From: Gemmatimonadota bacterium
GTDB taxonomy: Bacteria; Gemmatimonadota; Gemmatimonadetes; Gemmatimonadales; Gemmatimonadaceae
Length of the DNA stretch: 64,000 nucleotides
Direction: 5' to 3'
NCBI GenBank assembly: GCA_016712265.1
Contig: JADJRJ010000030.1
Coordinates: 1,178,001 to 1,242,000 of the forward strand
Shown: positions 1 through 7,432 of the stretch, piece after piece
Numbering within the stretch: position 1 is the stretch's first letter
Layout of the letters: the number at the start of each line of letters is the position of its first letter
The notes under the pieces: model-generated
The model's database searches: none
What the model saw: the letters and a program-made list of their open reading frames with translations, nothing else
What the model was told of the DNA's origin: nothing
Position numbers and translations under genes: made by a program

Positions 1-7
1 ACTTCAT
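1..7 (-). CDS. 5' end of the next gene (partial; possibly a response regulator)
   Basis: Only the start codon is in the window. An ATG at 7-5 overlaps the TGA of the upstream kinase-like gene as ATGA, with AGGAG five bases before it. This is a normal translational-coupling arrangement. NarL-type kinases are usually followed by their LuxR-type response regulator, so that is the likely product, but none of the protein is visible. Confidence 0.4.
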
Positions 8-1128
8 GGTGACTCCTGTTGGGGTAGGTCGCCAGTCGACCCAATGGCGAGAGGGACCTCGAGACGCAAACGCCGCCGATCACCTTCACGCTGCACGTCC
101 AGCGACCCGCCGAGCAGCTCAGCGCGCGCGCGCAGCACTTCAATAGACTCCGGTTCTGTGGCCCCCGCGATCGGCGCCGCGCGTTCGCGTGCATCGATCA
201 CGTCGAGCACCAGGCGATCCGCATCCACGCGGACCGAGAGGTCAAGGCCGGGACATCGCTCCTGCGCCGCAAATCGGAGCGCCGCACGGGCCGTTCGGTA
301 GACCAGCGCGCTCGCGGCGGGGTCCGCCAGGACAGCGGCGTTAGGCGCATCGAACGTCAGTCGAGTCTCCGTGTGCTCGTTGTGCTCCCTGACCAGATGC
401 TGCAGCGCCCCCTGCAGTCCCTCGTTGGCCTGCCAGCGCGGATTGGCTTCGTGTGAGAGCGCCTTCACATCGTCCAGGACCCCCGCGGCAATCTGGCGGA
501 CGCCGTCCACCCGATCGAGCAGTCGCGCATCCGTCGTCCCCGACGTGAGGGCGCGCAGTTCGAGCAACAGCGCCGCCATGGACTGGGCCGTGGAATCAAA
601 CAACTCGCGCGCGATCTGCCCCTGTTCGTCCTCCATGTGGCGCACGACCTGGGCCGCCAGCGCGCGATATCGTGTGCGGTCGCGCCGCACCGCATCAAAC
701 AGGCGATCCACGTTCCGCTCCAGTCGCACCATGTCCTCGTCCGACCATTTCGACGGACGAACGCGCGTGAGGTCGTCACCGCGTGCAAAGGCGTCGACCG
801 CCTGGCGCACGTGATCGATGGGGTGCCAGGCAAAGGACACCAGGGCCAGGTGCACCACGACGGTCGCCAAGGCGACGACCAGCACCAAGGCGAACGCGTA
901 CCTCGGCAACGCCTCGAGCCGAAGGTTCCACCAGGAGAGGAGGACCACGGTGGCGAGGAGCGGTAGCGACGCCCCACCGACCTTGACCATCAAGGGGGCG
1001 CGTCGAAATGCGTTGAGCACGCGATCGACGGGGCCGGGCGAATCGACCCCGGCCACCTCGCGGCGAATGACCGTCATCACCGGCCGACTGCCGACCGGTG
1101 TGACCACAGCATGCATGGAGACAGACAC
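4..1128 (-). CDS. NarL-type sensor histidine kinase homologue lacking the phospho-acceptor His (probable pseudokinase)
   Basis: A 374-residue membrane sensor with two membrane segments (about 47-68 and 78-100), only a short loop between them, a HAMP-like linker (about 101-155), a HisKA_3-like dimerisation helix and a C-terminal GHKL-like region. The HisKA_3 core reads QIARELFDST: Phe177 (TTT) stands where the phosphorylated His should be. In the ATPase part, the N-box Glu and Asn are replaced (YRTARAALRF) and the DxGxG box is IDARERA, so ATP binding is probably lost too. I chose GTG at 1128 because GAGGGAG lies just upstream; a longer form from TTG at 1161 is possible. The gene is translationally coupled to the gene leaving the window. 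It may act as a scaffold or allosteric partner rather than a kinase; this is inference. Confidence 0.8.
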   Translation of the reverse strand: MSVSMHAVVTPVGSRPVMTVIRREVAGVDSPGPVDRVLNAFRRAPLMVKVGGASLPLLATVVLLSWWNLRLEALPRYAFALVLVVALATVVVHLALVSFAWHPIDHVRQAVDAFARGDDLTRVRPSKWSDEDMVRLERNVDRLFDAVRRDRTRYRALAAQVVRHMEDEQGQIARELFDSTAQSMAALLLELRALTSGTTDARLLDRVDGVRQIAAGVLDDVKALSHEANPRWQANEGLQGALQHLVREHNEHTETRLTFDAPNAAVLADPAASALVYRTARAALRFAAQERCPGLDLSVRVDADRLVLDVIDARERAAPIAGATEPESIEVLRARAELLGGSLDVQREGDRRRLRLEVPLAIGSTGDLPQQESP

Positions 1129-1198
1129 TGGTGCTCCCTCATCTGAAAAGGGTACGACCAAAGGAACCCTGGCACCGTCGGGTACACCGGACGAAACC

Positions 1199-1215
1199 GT
1201 AGGGCTTTACCCTAC
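1199..1215. promoter_or_regulatory. Palindrome GTAGGG-N5-CCCTAC, candidate operator
   Basis: A perfect 6+6 inverted repeat with a 5-base CTTTA centre lies 70 bases upstream of the kinase-like gene and 84 bases after the stress-protein gene. The GGG-CTTTA-CCC layout recalls NarL/DosR-type response-regulator boxes, and the neighbouring genes are a NarL-type sensor and a tandem Usp. No second copy was found in the window, so function is a guess. Confidence 0.35.
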
Positions 1216-1224
1216 ATCCAGTCC

Positions 1225-1248
1225 CCGGTGCCCCGACTGGGGCACCGG
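1225..1248 (-). terminator. 10-bp perfect stem-loop downstream of the Usp gene
   Basis: CCGGTGCCCC and GGGGCACCGG form a perfect 10-bp stem with the loop GACT, 50 bases after the stop of the stress-protein gene. No U-tract follows on the minus strand, so it is a terminator-like or mRNA-stabilising hairpin rather than a textbook intrinsic terminator. Confidence 0.45.
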
Positions 1249-1298
1249 AAACGCACGCCGCTCGCGGAGTCGCCTCCGTCCGCGGACTCGCCGCCCCC

Positions 1299-2570
1299 TC
1301 AGCGAACGAGCGTCAGGATCGTTTGACCTGAACCGTGCGCGATCCGTAGTACTGCGTCCCTTCCGTGGCCGTCCGTTAACACGTCCACTGCCGTCACCCC
1401 GGTGACACCACGCGTGAAGTGACGTGTCGTATCCTGTTCTCCCAGCATGAGTTCGACGCGCTGGTCATTGTGGTCCCACGCGGCGCCGAGGAACGGGTAT
1501 CCCCGGTGTATGGTCTGGGCCCCAAGGTCAGGATCATCGACCTCAAGAGTGGCATCCCTGCCCGCGTTTCTCCGGGTGAAGTCGGTGAGCCGGGTCGCCC
1601 ATTCCTCGTGCGAGCCACTGACCTCAACTGGCGCCGAACCGGAGGGGACGCCGAAGACCATGACGTGGGCGCCGCGCACCAGCCCCGTGGCGGTGGACCC
1701 AACGAGCATGCGGTCCACAAAGCCGGCACCGCGGCTCCCCGTTACGATGGCATCCACGTGGGCACTTCGCGCGAAGTCCAGGAGGGCCCGCGACGGCTTC
1801 CCGGTGAGCGTGATGGTCTCAATGGTCACCTGCGGAGGGACATGCAGCTCCGCGCGTACCTTCTGGAAGGCCGGCTCAACGCCGCCCTGATATTCCGTCA
1901 TCCATGCCGCGTACGCCTCTGGCTGGAGTTCGAGCCTCGGGGCGACGTGCGCGAGATAGAGGATGCTGACACCGGGAAACACGGCAAGTGCCGCCTTGGC
2001 CGCCTGCACGCTGGTCGGGCTGAAATCCATCGCGACGATCACGCGCGAAGGCAGCACCTGTGCCTGGGCGGGCACCGCCAGCACCGGCACCGACGCCTGC
2101 CGCAGGATGTGCAGCGCGGTCTCGCCGCCGAACAGGCGATCGAGCAGGTCATGATGGCCAAGCCCAACGACGATGGTGCGTGCACCGATTTCGCGGGCGT
2201 ACGCCGCGACACGCGACGCCGGGTCCCCGGAGCGGACTTCTACCACCACGTCCGCCTCGCTGCCTAACAACTCCCGAAGCTGCGCACGCACCCGGCTCAC
2301 GAGGGCGTCGCGTCGCTGTTGCTCGGTCTCGATGGGCGGCAGGAGGACGCCGTAATCTGCAGCCACGAGTGGCGCCGGTGGCAGGACGGTCACCACATGC
2401 ATGGCTCCACGGCCGCGGGCCACAAGCTGGGCGCCGAGTCGGACCGCTGCGTCGGCGGACGTCGTACCATCACTGGCCACGACGATCGGACCGTCAGCGC
2501 GTGGGGCAATCCCGCGTACGTCGTCCGCGGTATCTGTGCCCGCGAACGGAGCTGTCGTTGTGAGGGACAT
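1299..2570 (-). CDS. Tandem universal stress protein with C-terminal DUF5335-like domain
   Basis: This 423-residue cytoplasmic protein has two Usp domains (about 28-170 and 175-310). The second keeps the ATP-binding signature G-x2-G-x9-G-S (from GSRGAGF to VGST). The first is degenerate at the same place (GLGHHDLLDRLFGGE), so only one nucleotide site is likely. The last 100 residues start at EEWATRLTDF and resemble DUF5335, normally a separate small protein. GGGAGG precedes the ATG. Usp proteins bind ATP and act in stress or dormancy; the partner sensor next door suggests shared control. Nothing in the sequence gives a specific stress. Confidence 0.85.
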   Translation of the reverse strand: MSLTTTAPFAGTDTADDVRGIAPRADGPIVVASDGTTSADAAVRLGAQLVARGRGAMHVVTVLPPAPLVAADYGVLLPPIETEQQRRDALVSRVRAQLRELLGSEADVVVEVRSGDPASRVAAYAREIGARTIVVGLGHHDLLDRLFGGETALHILRQASVPVLAVPAQAQVLPSRVIVAMDFSPTSVQAAKAALAVFPGVSILYLAHVAPRLELQPEAYAAWMTEYQGGVEPAFQKVRAELHVPPQVTIETITLTGKPSRALLDFARSAHVDAIVTGSRGAGFVDRMLVGSTATGLVRGAHVMVFGVPSGSAPVEVSGSHEEWATRLTDFTRRNAGRDATLEVDDPDLGAQTIHRGYPFLGAAWDHNDQRVELMLGEQDTTRHFTRGVTGVTAVDVLTDGHGRDAVLRIAHGSGQTILTLVR

Positions 2571-2705
2571 GAGGCCTCCCGATCCGGCGCTCGCACCATT
2601 GCGATGCCTTGGCGGGAGTTTCGCACCAACGAGGCACTCCGTCTGTCAGCAGCCTACCACGCCACGCGTCAGGAGGTGCAATCTCCCCTGTCCGGCGATC
2701 CCCGA

Positions 2706-4970
2706 CTAGAACGACAACCGATACAACAGGTTCACGTTCCGGCCCGGCTCCGGCATGATCTCCTTGATGCGCGAGAGATGGTCGCGGTACGCGCGATCGA
2801 ACAGGTTGTCGACGCGCAGGGTGACCGTGTGCAGGCGGCTGCCAATGAGTCGCCTCCACCCCACATTCGCACCTACCGCGGCGTAACCGGCGGTGCGTGC
2901 CTCGAAGTCGCCCAGTCGTTCCTGCGGTCCCGCCCACCGCATGGTGAGGCCTCCGTAGGCGGCGGGTCGGTCGTACCGGATGCCGAGGTTGCCGCTGATC
3001 GGTGGAATGAACGGCGGGTGGGCGGCCGCCGGGACAAAGGAGGTGTCCAGGTCGGTGATGACCGGGATTGGCGCACGTATCGAGGTGAAACGCGCCCGCA
3101 CGATCGAGGTTGTCATGTCCACGACCCAGCGGCGAGTCACCGCAAGCTCCAGCTGGCCCTCGGCGCCGGAGAAGCGCGCGTCCTCATTGGTATACTGGAA
3201 TCGCGGCCGTGCGCCTTGTGACCCGAGCTCGGCGCGACCACGGCTCGAGGGAAAGATGAAGTTGTCGAGTCGGTTCCTGAAGACACTCACCTCGGCCCGC
3301 AGGTGCTCACGGTCAACCCGGATGAAGGCATCGACACCGAGTCCGGTCTCCTGGCGCAAGCGCGGATCGCCCACGTCGAAGGAGTTGGCGGCGAGATGCG
3401 GCCCATTGGAATACAACTCATTGAAGTCCGGGGTGCGATACGCCCGGTTGAGGCTCACGCCGAGATGGACGACTTCGCGCAGGTCGTAGATGGCACCTAC
3501 CGAGCCCGAGACGGCGCCAAAGGTCCGTGATTCGACGGGAATTCGCTCGCCACCGACAAAGATGAAGGTGCGGCGACGCGGGGTGTATGACGCGTAATCG
3601 TACCGGAGCCCTCCTTGCAGGGCGAGGCGGCCGACCTTCACCTCCTCGATGGCAAAACCGGCGAGGGTCTGGTCTCCCGTCGATGGCGTCCGCAGCGTCC
3701 CTCCCGTGACGATGTCGCGGTATTGCGCGCGCACACCAATCGCCCCCGAGGCGAAGGGGCCTGCCGCTTCATGCCGAGCGACCACCTCTCCGACGGACTG
3801 GAATTGCTCGAACCGCGTGGCAATGCTGCCGCCCGCCTCGATTTCCTGGTGGTCGTATTGCGTGATCGTAGCGGTGGAGCGGATGGAGGTGAATGGCCCT
3901 GTCCGCTTCGTCCGCTCGGCCTCGGCACGAACCGTGTGGCGTCGCATGCGGATGTCGACCCCCTGTTCGTGTCCGCCAATAAAGCCGCCCGGAATGCCGT
4001 AGTTGGAGCCGTAAAAGCGGTACGAGGCGCCCACGTGGCCCGCCGTGCCGGCCCAGGCGACGGCACCTGCGCCGTTGGCGGTCTGGGCCTCCGTGTTGAC
4101 CAGCGCTCCGAGCGGCGTACGGATGTTTGCAGAGCGTCGCCAGGACGCCTCGCCGCGCAGGGCGAGCGGGCCCGCACGCTGGGCAGCATACCCACCGACG
4201 CTGGTCCCACGGCTGACCGACGCACCCTCGAACGACAGGGCACCATGCAACTGGTCCGGAATGGTGGTGGGAATTTCCTCGCGGACCACGTTGACCACTC
4301 CCCCTAACGCCGAGCTGCCATACAGGAGTGACATGGGCCCGCGCACGACCTCGATCTGCTTCGCCGTGGATGGCTCGATGGCCACGGCATGGTCGCCGGA
4401 CAGGGACGAGAGATCGCCGGAACGCTGGCCGTCCTCGAGCATGAGGATGCGGTCGCCCCCCAGCCCACGAATCACGGGACGGGCGGTGGTTGGCCCCATG
4501 GACGTCACCGACACCCCCGGTTGGTTCTGGAGCACCCCTGCCACCGTCGCCGCGCTCTGCCGGTCGAGGGCAGCCCCGCTGACGACCGACGTCGAACTGA
4601 GCACTTCGCGGCTGCTCCGCTCCCCCGCAGACGCCGTGACGACCGTTTGCGCGAGTTGTAGTGCCGCCGCGTCGAGTGCGATATCCAGGACCGTCGTTTC
4701 GGAGCCCGCCACCACGAGCGGCACGGTCCGCGGACGGTACCCCACGCGCTGCACACTCACGGAATACCGTCCGGCCGGCACGCCGTTGATCTCGTACACC
4801 CCATCTTCATGGGAGACGTCGATGCGGCGCAGCTCCACCAAACGCACGGTGGTTGCGGGAATAGGGCGTCCGTCGGCGGCGTCGGTGATGCGCCCACGGA
4901 CCCCGCCAACTCCTTGAGCGCCCGCCGTCGCCACCGCGAAGACGCCGAGCACGGTCACCAGCTTGATCAT
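2706..4970 (-). CDS. TonB-dependent outer-membrane receptor (ZnuD-like)
   Basis: A 754-residue receptor. It has a signal peptide (MIKLVTVLGVFAVATAGAQ), a carboxypeptidase-regulatory-like domain (about 23-105), a plug with the motifs RGLGGDRILMLEDG and VVRGPMSLLYGSSALGGVVN, then a beta-barrel ending in Phe (LLYRLSF). The plug text and the end (YRDHLS, then PEPGRN) are typical of the ZnuD-type family, whose members import zinc or related ligands through TonB. The substrate here is unproven. The ATG at 4970 follows AAGGGG; upstream in-frame codons have no signal peptide. It stands between the CBS gene and the Usp gene on the same strand. Confidence 0.88.
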   Translation of the reverse strand: MIKLVTVLGVFAVATAGAQGVGGVRGRITDAADGRPIPATTVRLVELRRIDVSHEDGVYEINGVPAGRYSVSVQRVGYRPRTVPLVVAGSETTVLDIALDAAALQLAQTVVTASAGERSSREVLSSTSVVSGAALDRQSAATVAGVLQNQPGVSVTSMGPTTARPVIRGLGGDRILMLEDGQRSGDLSSLSGDHAVAIEPSTAKQIEVVRGPMSLLYGSSALGGVVNVVREEIPTTIPDQLHGALSFEGASVSRGTSVGGYAAQRAGPLALRGEASWRRSANIRTPLGALVNTEAQTANGAGAVAWAGTAGHVGASYRFYGSNYGIPGGFIGGHEQGVDIRMRRHTVRAEAERTKRTGPFTSIRSTATITQYDHQEIEAGGSIATRFEQFQSVGEVVARHEAAGPFASGAIGVRAQYRDIVTGGTLRTPSTGDQTLAGFAIEEVKVGRLALQGGLRYDYASYTPRRRTFIFVGGERIPVESRTFGAVSGSVGAIYDLREVVHLGVSLNRAYRTPDFNELYSNGPHLAANSFDVGDPRLRQETGLGVDAFIRVDREHLRAEVSVFRNRLDNFIFPSSRGRAELGSQGARPRFQYTNEDARFSGAEGQLELAVTRRWVVDMTTSIVRARFTSIRAPIPVITDLDTSFVPAAAHPPFIPPISGNLGIRYDRPAAYGGLTMRWAGPQERLGDFEARTAGYAAVGANVGWRRLIGSRLHTVTLRVDNLFDRAYRDHLSRIKEIMPEPGRNVNLLYRLSF

Positions 4971-5070
4971 GAATGCCCCTTGCCGGGCGCCCCGTTGATG
5001 GGTGGAGCCGGGAACGCTGCACGATAATCGCGAGACCGGCGCGGAGCCCACTCCTTTCCAACGAACGGAC

Positions 5071-5103
5071 GGCCGCACCCGGTGATACGCCCGGCGTGCG
5101 GCC
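5071..5103 (-). terminator. Stem-loop between the CBS gene and the TonB receptor
   Basis: GGCCGCAC (5071-5078) pairs with GTGCGGCC (5096-5103), and the flanks CGAAC/GTTCG extend the structure. It lies 28 bases after the CBS gene stop and upstream of the receptor start. The T-rich flank (TTTGTTC) is on the plus strand side, so termination efficiency on the minus strand is uncertain. Confidence 0.4.
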
Positions 5104-5130
5104 TTTGTTCGCGTTGAACGGGCGGGTCGC

Positions 5131-5682
5131 CTACTTCACGAAGACCATTTGCTTCACGGTCAGGCGGTGTTCGGCGACGGCACGCAAGATGTCCGTGGCC
5201 GAGAGGATCCCGATAAAGCCTGTATCGTCCGTGACGATCGCCCGCTGGACCCCGGCGGCGAGGAGACGTTGGGCCGCGTTCGAGACCTCGAGGTCAGCCG
5301 GGAGGGTACAGACCGTGCGTGCCATCGCCTCGCCGACCGTGTGGCTATCGAGAAAGCTCATCGCCCGGCCCTGTGTGGCGACCCGTTCGACGACGTCTTC
5401 GTCTCGCCCGGTCCAGAGGTCCGTGAAGTAGCTGGAGGACCACTCGTCGCCCTCTTGCCACTCCTCCACATCCCCCTCGTCGGTTTCCTCCGGTTCGTTG
5501 CCGGCGACCGACTCGAATTCCAGCAGGTCAGGTGCCGACAACACACCCACCACCCGACCGTTGTCGACCACCGGGGCCCCCTGAATGCGGCAGGTGACGA
5601 GGGTGTCGATCGCCTGCCGGAGCGATTGCTCCGGCGTGAGCGTCACCACGTTTGGGGTCATGATGTCTTTGACGCGCAGCAT
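5131..5682 (-). CDS. CBS-domain pair protein
   Basis: A 183-residue soluble protein made of two CBS motifs (about 1-60 and 118-180), which normally bind adenosyl nucleotides and sense energy charge. The first has the usual VKDIMTPNVVTL opening. Between the motifs sits a very acidic stretch of about 25 residues (NEPEETDEGDVEEWQEGDEW) that is not part of the fold. I chose ATG 5682 because AGGAGG stands five bases before it; an upstream ATG at 5709 has no such site. It follows the multiheme operon on the same strand after a 95-base gap, and could belong to the same redox or energy regulon (inference). Confidence 0.88.
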   Translation of the reverse strand: MLRVKDIMTPNVVTLTPEQSLRQAIDTLVTCRIQGAPVVDNGRVVGVLSAPDLLEFESVAGNEPEETDEGDVEEWQEGDEWSSSYFTDLWTGRDEDVVERVATQGRAMSFLDSHTVGEAMARTVCTLPADLEVSNAAQRLLAAGVQRAIVTDDTGFIGILSATDILRAVAEHRLTVKQMVFVK

Positions 5683-5777
5683 GGAGCCTCCTGGAAGGTG
5701 CCCTGCCATGGTAGACCGGCCCGAGTCACCCCGCAGTCAGCGTTCGCGGAGCGCCGACGTCAGGGAACGGCCGATGC

Positions 5778-7361
5778 CTAACGTGAGCCGCGCGGATCCT
5801 TGATGTGGCACCGGGCACACATGGCCATGGCCTTGCGCCCCAGGCGCTCGGCGTCGAAATCACGCCCGTGGGGATTCACGCCCCAGCCCGTGGTGGCATG
5901 GCAGCGCATGCAGGTGGCTTGCGTGTGGCACGTGGTGCAGCTGGCCAACTCAAGGCGCGCAGCCCGACCATGCTGCAGGAGCCACTGGGGCTGCGCGTTG
6001 TGGTAGACCGCGGCATTCCGCCCGGCGGCCTGGAGCCCGGACGCACGATGGCAGTCCCGGCAGAACACCTCGGTGTTGTGGCACGACGCGCACTCGCGAT
6101 CCCGGGCGTAAGTCGGCGCGGCATGCCCGGCAACGAAGTTGACGGGATGGAAGGCGCGACGCGATTCGCCCGCATGACAATCCGAACAGAATCGCTGGGT
6201 ATGGCATCCCTCGCACGACTGCTGGCCGGTCGCCGCCGCCGTGCGATGCGTCTCGACGAAGTTGCGGGAGTGGGGGCGCACGACGCGCGACCCGGTGTCG
6301 GCCACCAGTCGCGTGGTCACCACACGGCCCGGGGTGCGACCGCTGGCATCAGCGAGTGGCCGCCGGAGCTGCACCCCTCGCGGCCCCCGTGAGGGCTCGG
6401 GGAGTGCGCGGATCACCGCGCTGGCCCCGGCACCGGTGTGACAGGTGGTGCAGCTCGACCGGGCATGACAATTGGCGCAGGTCGCACCCGGGGCACTGGC
6501 CTGCGGGCCATGCCCTTCGACGAATCCGTCGCGCCGATGTGTGTCGGGCACCGGCCACGCCGGGAGCAGGTCGCGGGTGAGTACTGCCACCCGCGGATCC
6601 GGCGCCAGGGACGACGCCACCGGCAGGGTGGCCACATTCATGTGGCAACGGGCGCAGCTCTCCCGGGCGTGACAGGTGGCGCACGTCGCCGCCGCGGCAG
6701 GGGAGGTTGGTGCGTGCGCGCCACCAAAACCCGGTTGCGTGTGGGACGCCGGCTTCGGCAGGGCGCGCACGGCGTCCAGGTCGAGGCGCCGGGCGCTCGT
6801 GAGTGGCCGGTGACAGGTGGTACAGGTGCTCGGCGGATCGTAGTGCGACGGCGTCCGATGTTGGTGGCACCCGAAGCAGGTGGGCGCCGTGGCGGCGGCG
6901 ACGTCCATGAAGCCGTTGCCGGACGGCGTGGCATGACACGCGACGCACCGGCGAACGGTGCTGTCCGATGCGGCGAAATGGCGCTGGTGCGAGAAGTCGA
7001 GGAGTCCGGGCGCGGCGGGTCGCGCGGGCGGGGTCCACTGGATGCGTCGGGCGTCAGTCCCGTTGTGACACGAGGCGCAGGAGCTCGGCGCGGGGAAGAG
7101 CGCGGCCGACGTACCGCGGGTGACGTCGGCGTGGCACCCTTCGCAGGTGGGGAAGAGGCGTGCGTGCTTCTGGTGCGGGAAGTCGCCGGGCGCCAGCCGG
7201 AGCGGCGCGAGGGGTGACGGGCGCGTGGACTGGCCGCGGACCGAGTTGATGGGAGGGCGCTGCGCGTCGAGTGGGACGCTGCCCAGCATGACAAGCGTGA
7301 CGAGGAGCGCCGTGCCCCAGCGGGCCAGCGCTGACGGGGGCGTGACCGGGTGGGGGTACAT
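5778..7361 (-). CDS. 16-heme c-type cytochrome, secreted
   Basis: A 527-residue exported protein with a signal peptide (hydrophobic about 13-28, ending PLDAQ) and 16 CxxCH heme sites by direct count, many in close pairs (for example CATCHARESCARCH and CEGCHTQRFCSDCH). No other domain is visible, so it is almost pure heme wire. Last gene of the four-gene multiheme operon, it probably carries electrons in the periplasm or inside the barrel made by the gene before it (role inferred). ATG 7361 is chosen because the signal peptide begins there. No Shine-Dalgarno site is visible, and a C9 run is immediately upstream. The stop codon overlaps one of the over-represented GCCTAACG octamers. Confidence 0.9.
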   Translation of the reverse strand: MYPHPVTPPSALARWGTALLVTLVMLGSVPLDAQRPPINSVRGQSTRPSPLAPLRLAPGDFPHQKHARLFPTCEGCHADVTRGTSAALFPAPSSCASCHNGTDARRIQWTPPARPAAPGLLDFSHQRHFAASDSTVRRCVACHATPSGNGFMDVAAATAPTCFGCHQHRTPSHYDPPSTCTTCHRPLTSARRLDLDAVRALPKPASHTQPGFGGAHAPTSPAAAATCATCHARESCARCHMNVATLPVASSLAPDPRVAVLTRDLLPAWPVPDTHRRDGFVEGHGPQASAPGATCANCHARSSCTTCHTGAGASAVIRALPEPSRGPRGVQLRRPLADASGRTPGRVVTTRLVADTGSRVVRPHSRNFVETHRTAAATGQQSCEGCHTQRFCSDCHAGESRRAFHPVNFVAGHAAPTYARDRECASCHNTEVFCRDCHRASGLQAAGRNAAVYHNAQPQWLLQHGRAARLELASCTTCHTQATCMRCHATTGWGVNPHGRDFDAERLGRKAMAMCARCHIKDPRGSR

Positions 7362-7369
7362 TGCTTTTC

Positions 7370-7383
7370 GGGGGGGGGCCCCC
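7370..7383. repeat. G9C5 homopolymer tract in the leader of the 16-heme cytochrome
   Basis: Nine G then five C on the plus strand, so the leader reads C9 within ten bases of the ATG at 7361. Such tracts are prone to slippage. In this position a length change would alter the leader structure (GGGGG/CCCCC can pair) or, if translation begins further upstream, the frame. Phase variation is only a possibility. Confidence 0.5.
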
Positions 7384-7432
7384 AGGTCAGGTACGCAGCA
7401 CCTAACTGCCTGAATCATCTCGCGCACCGGGA

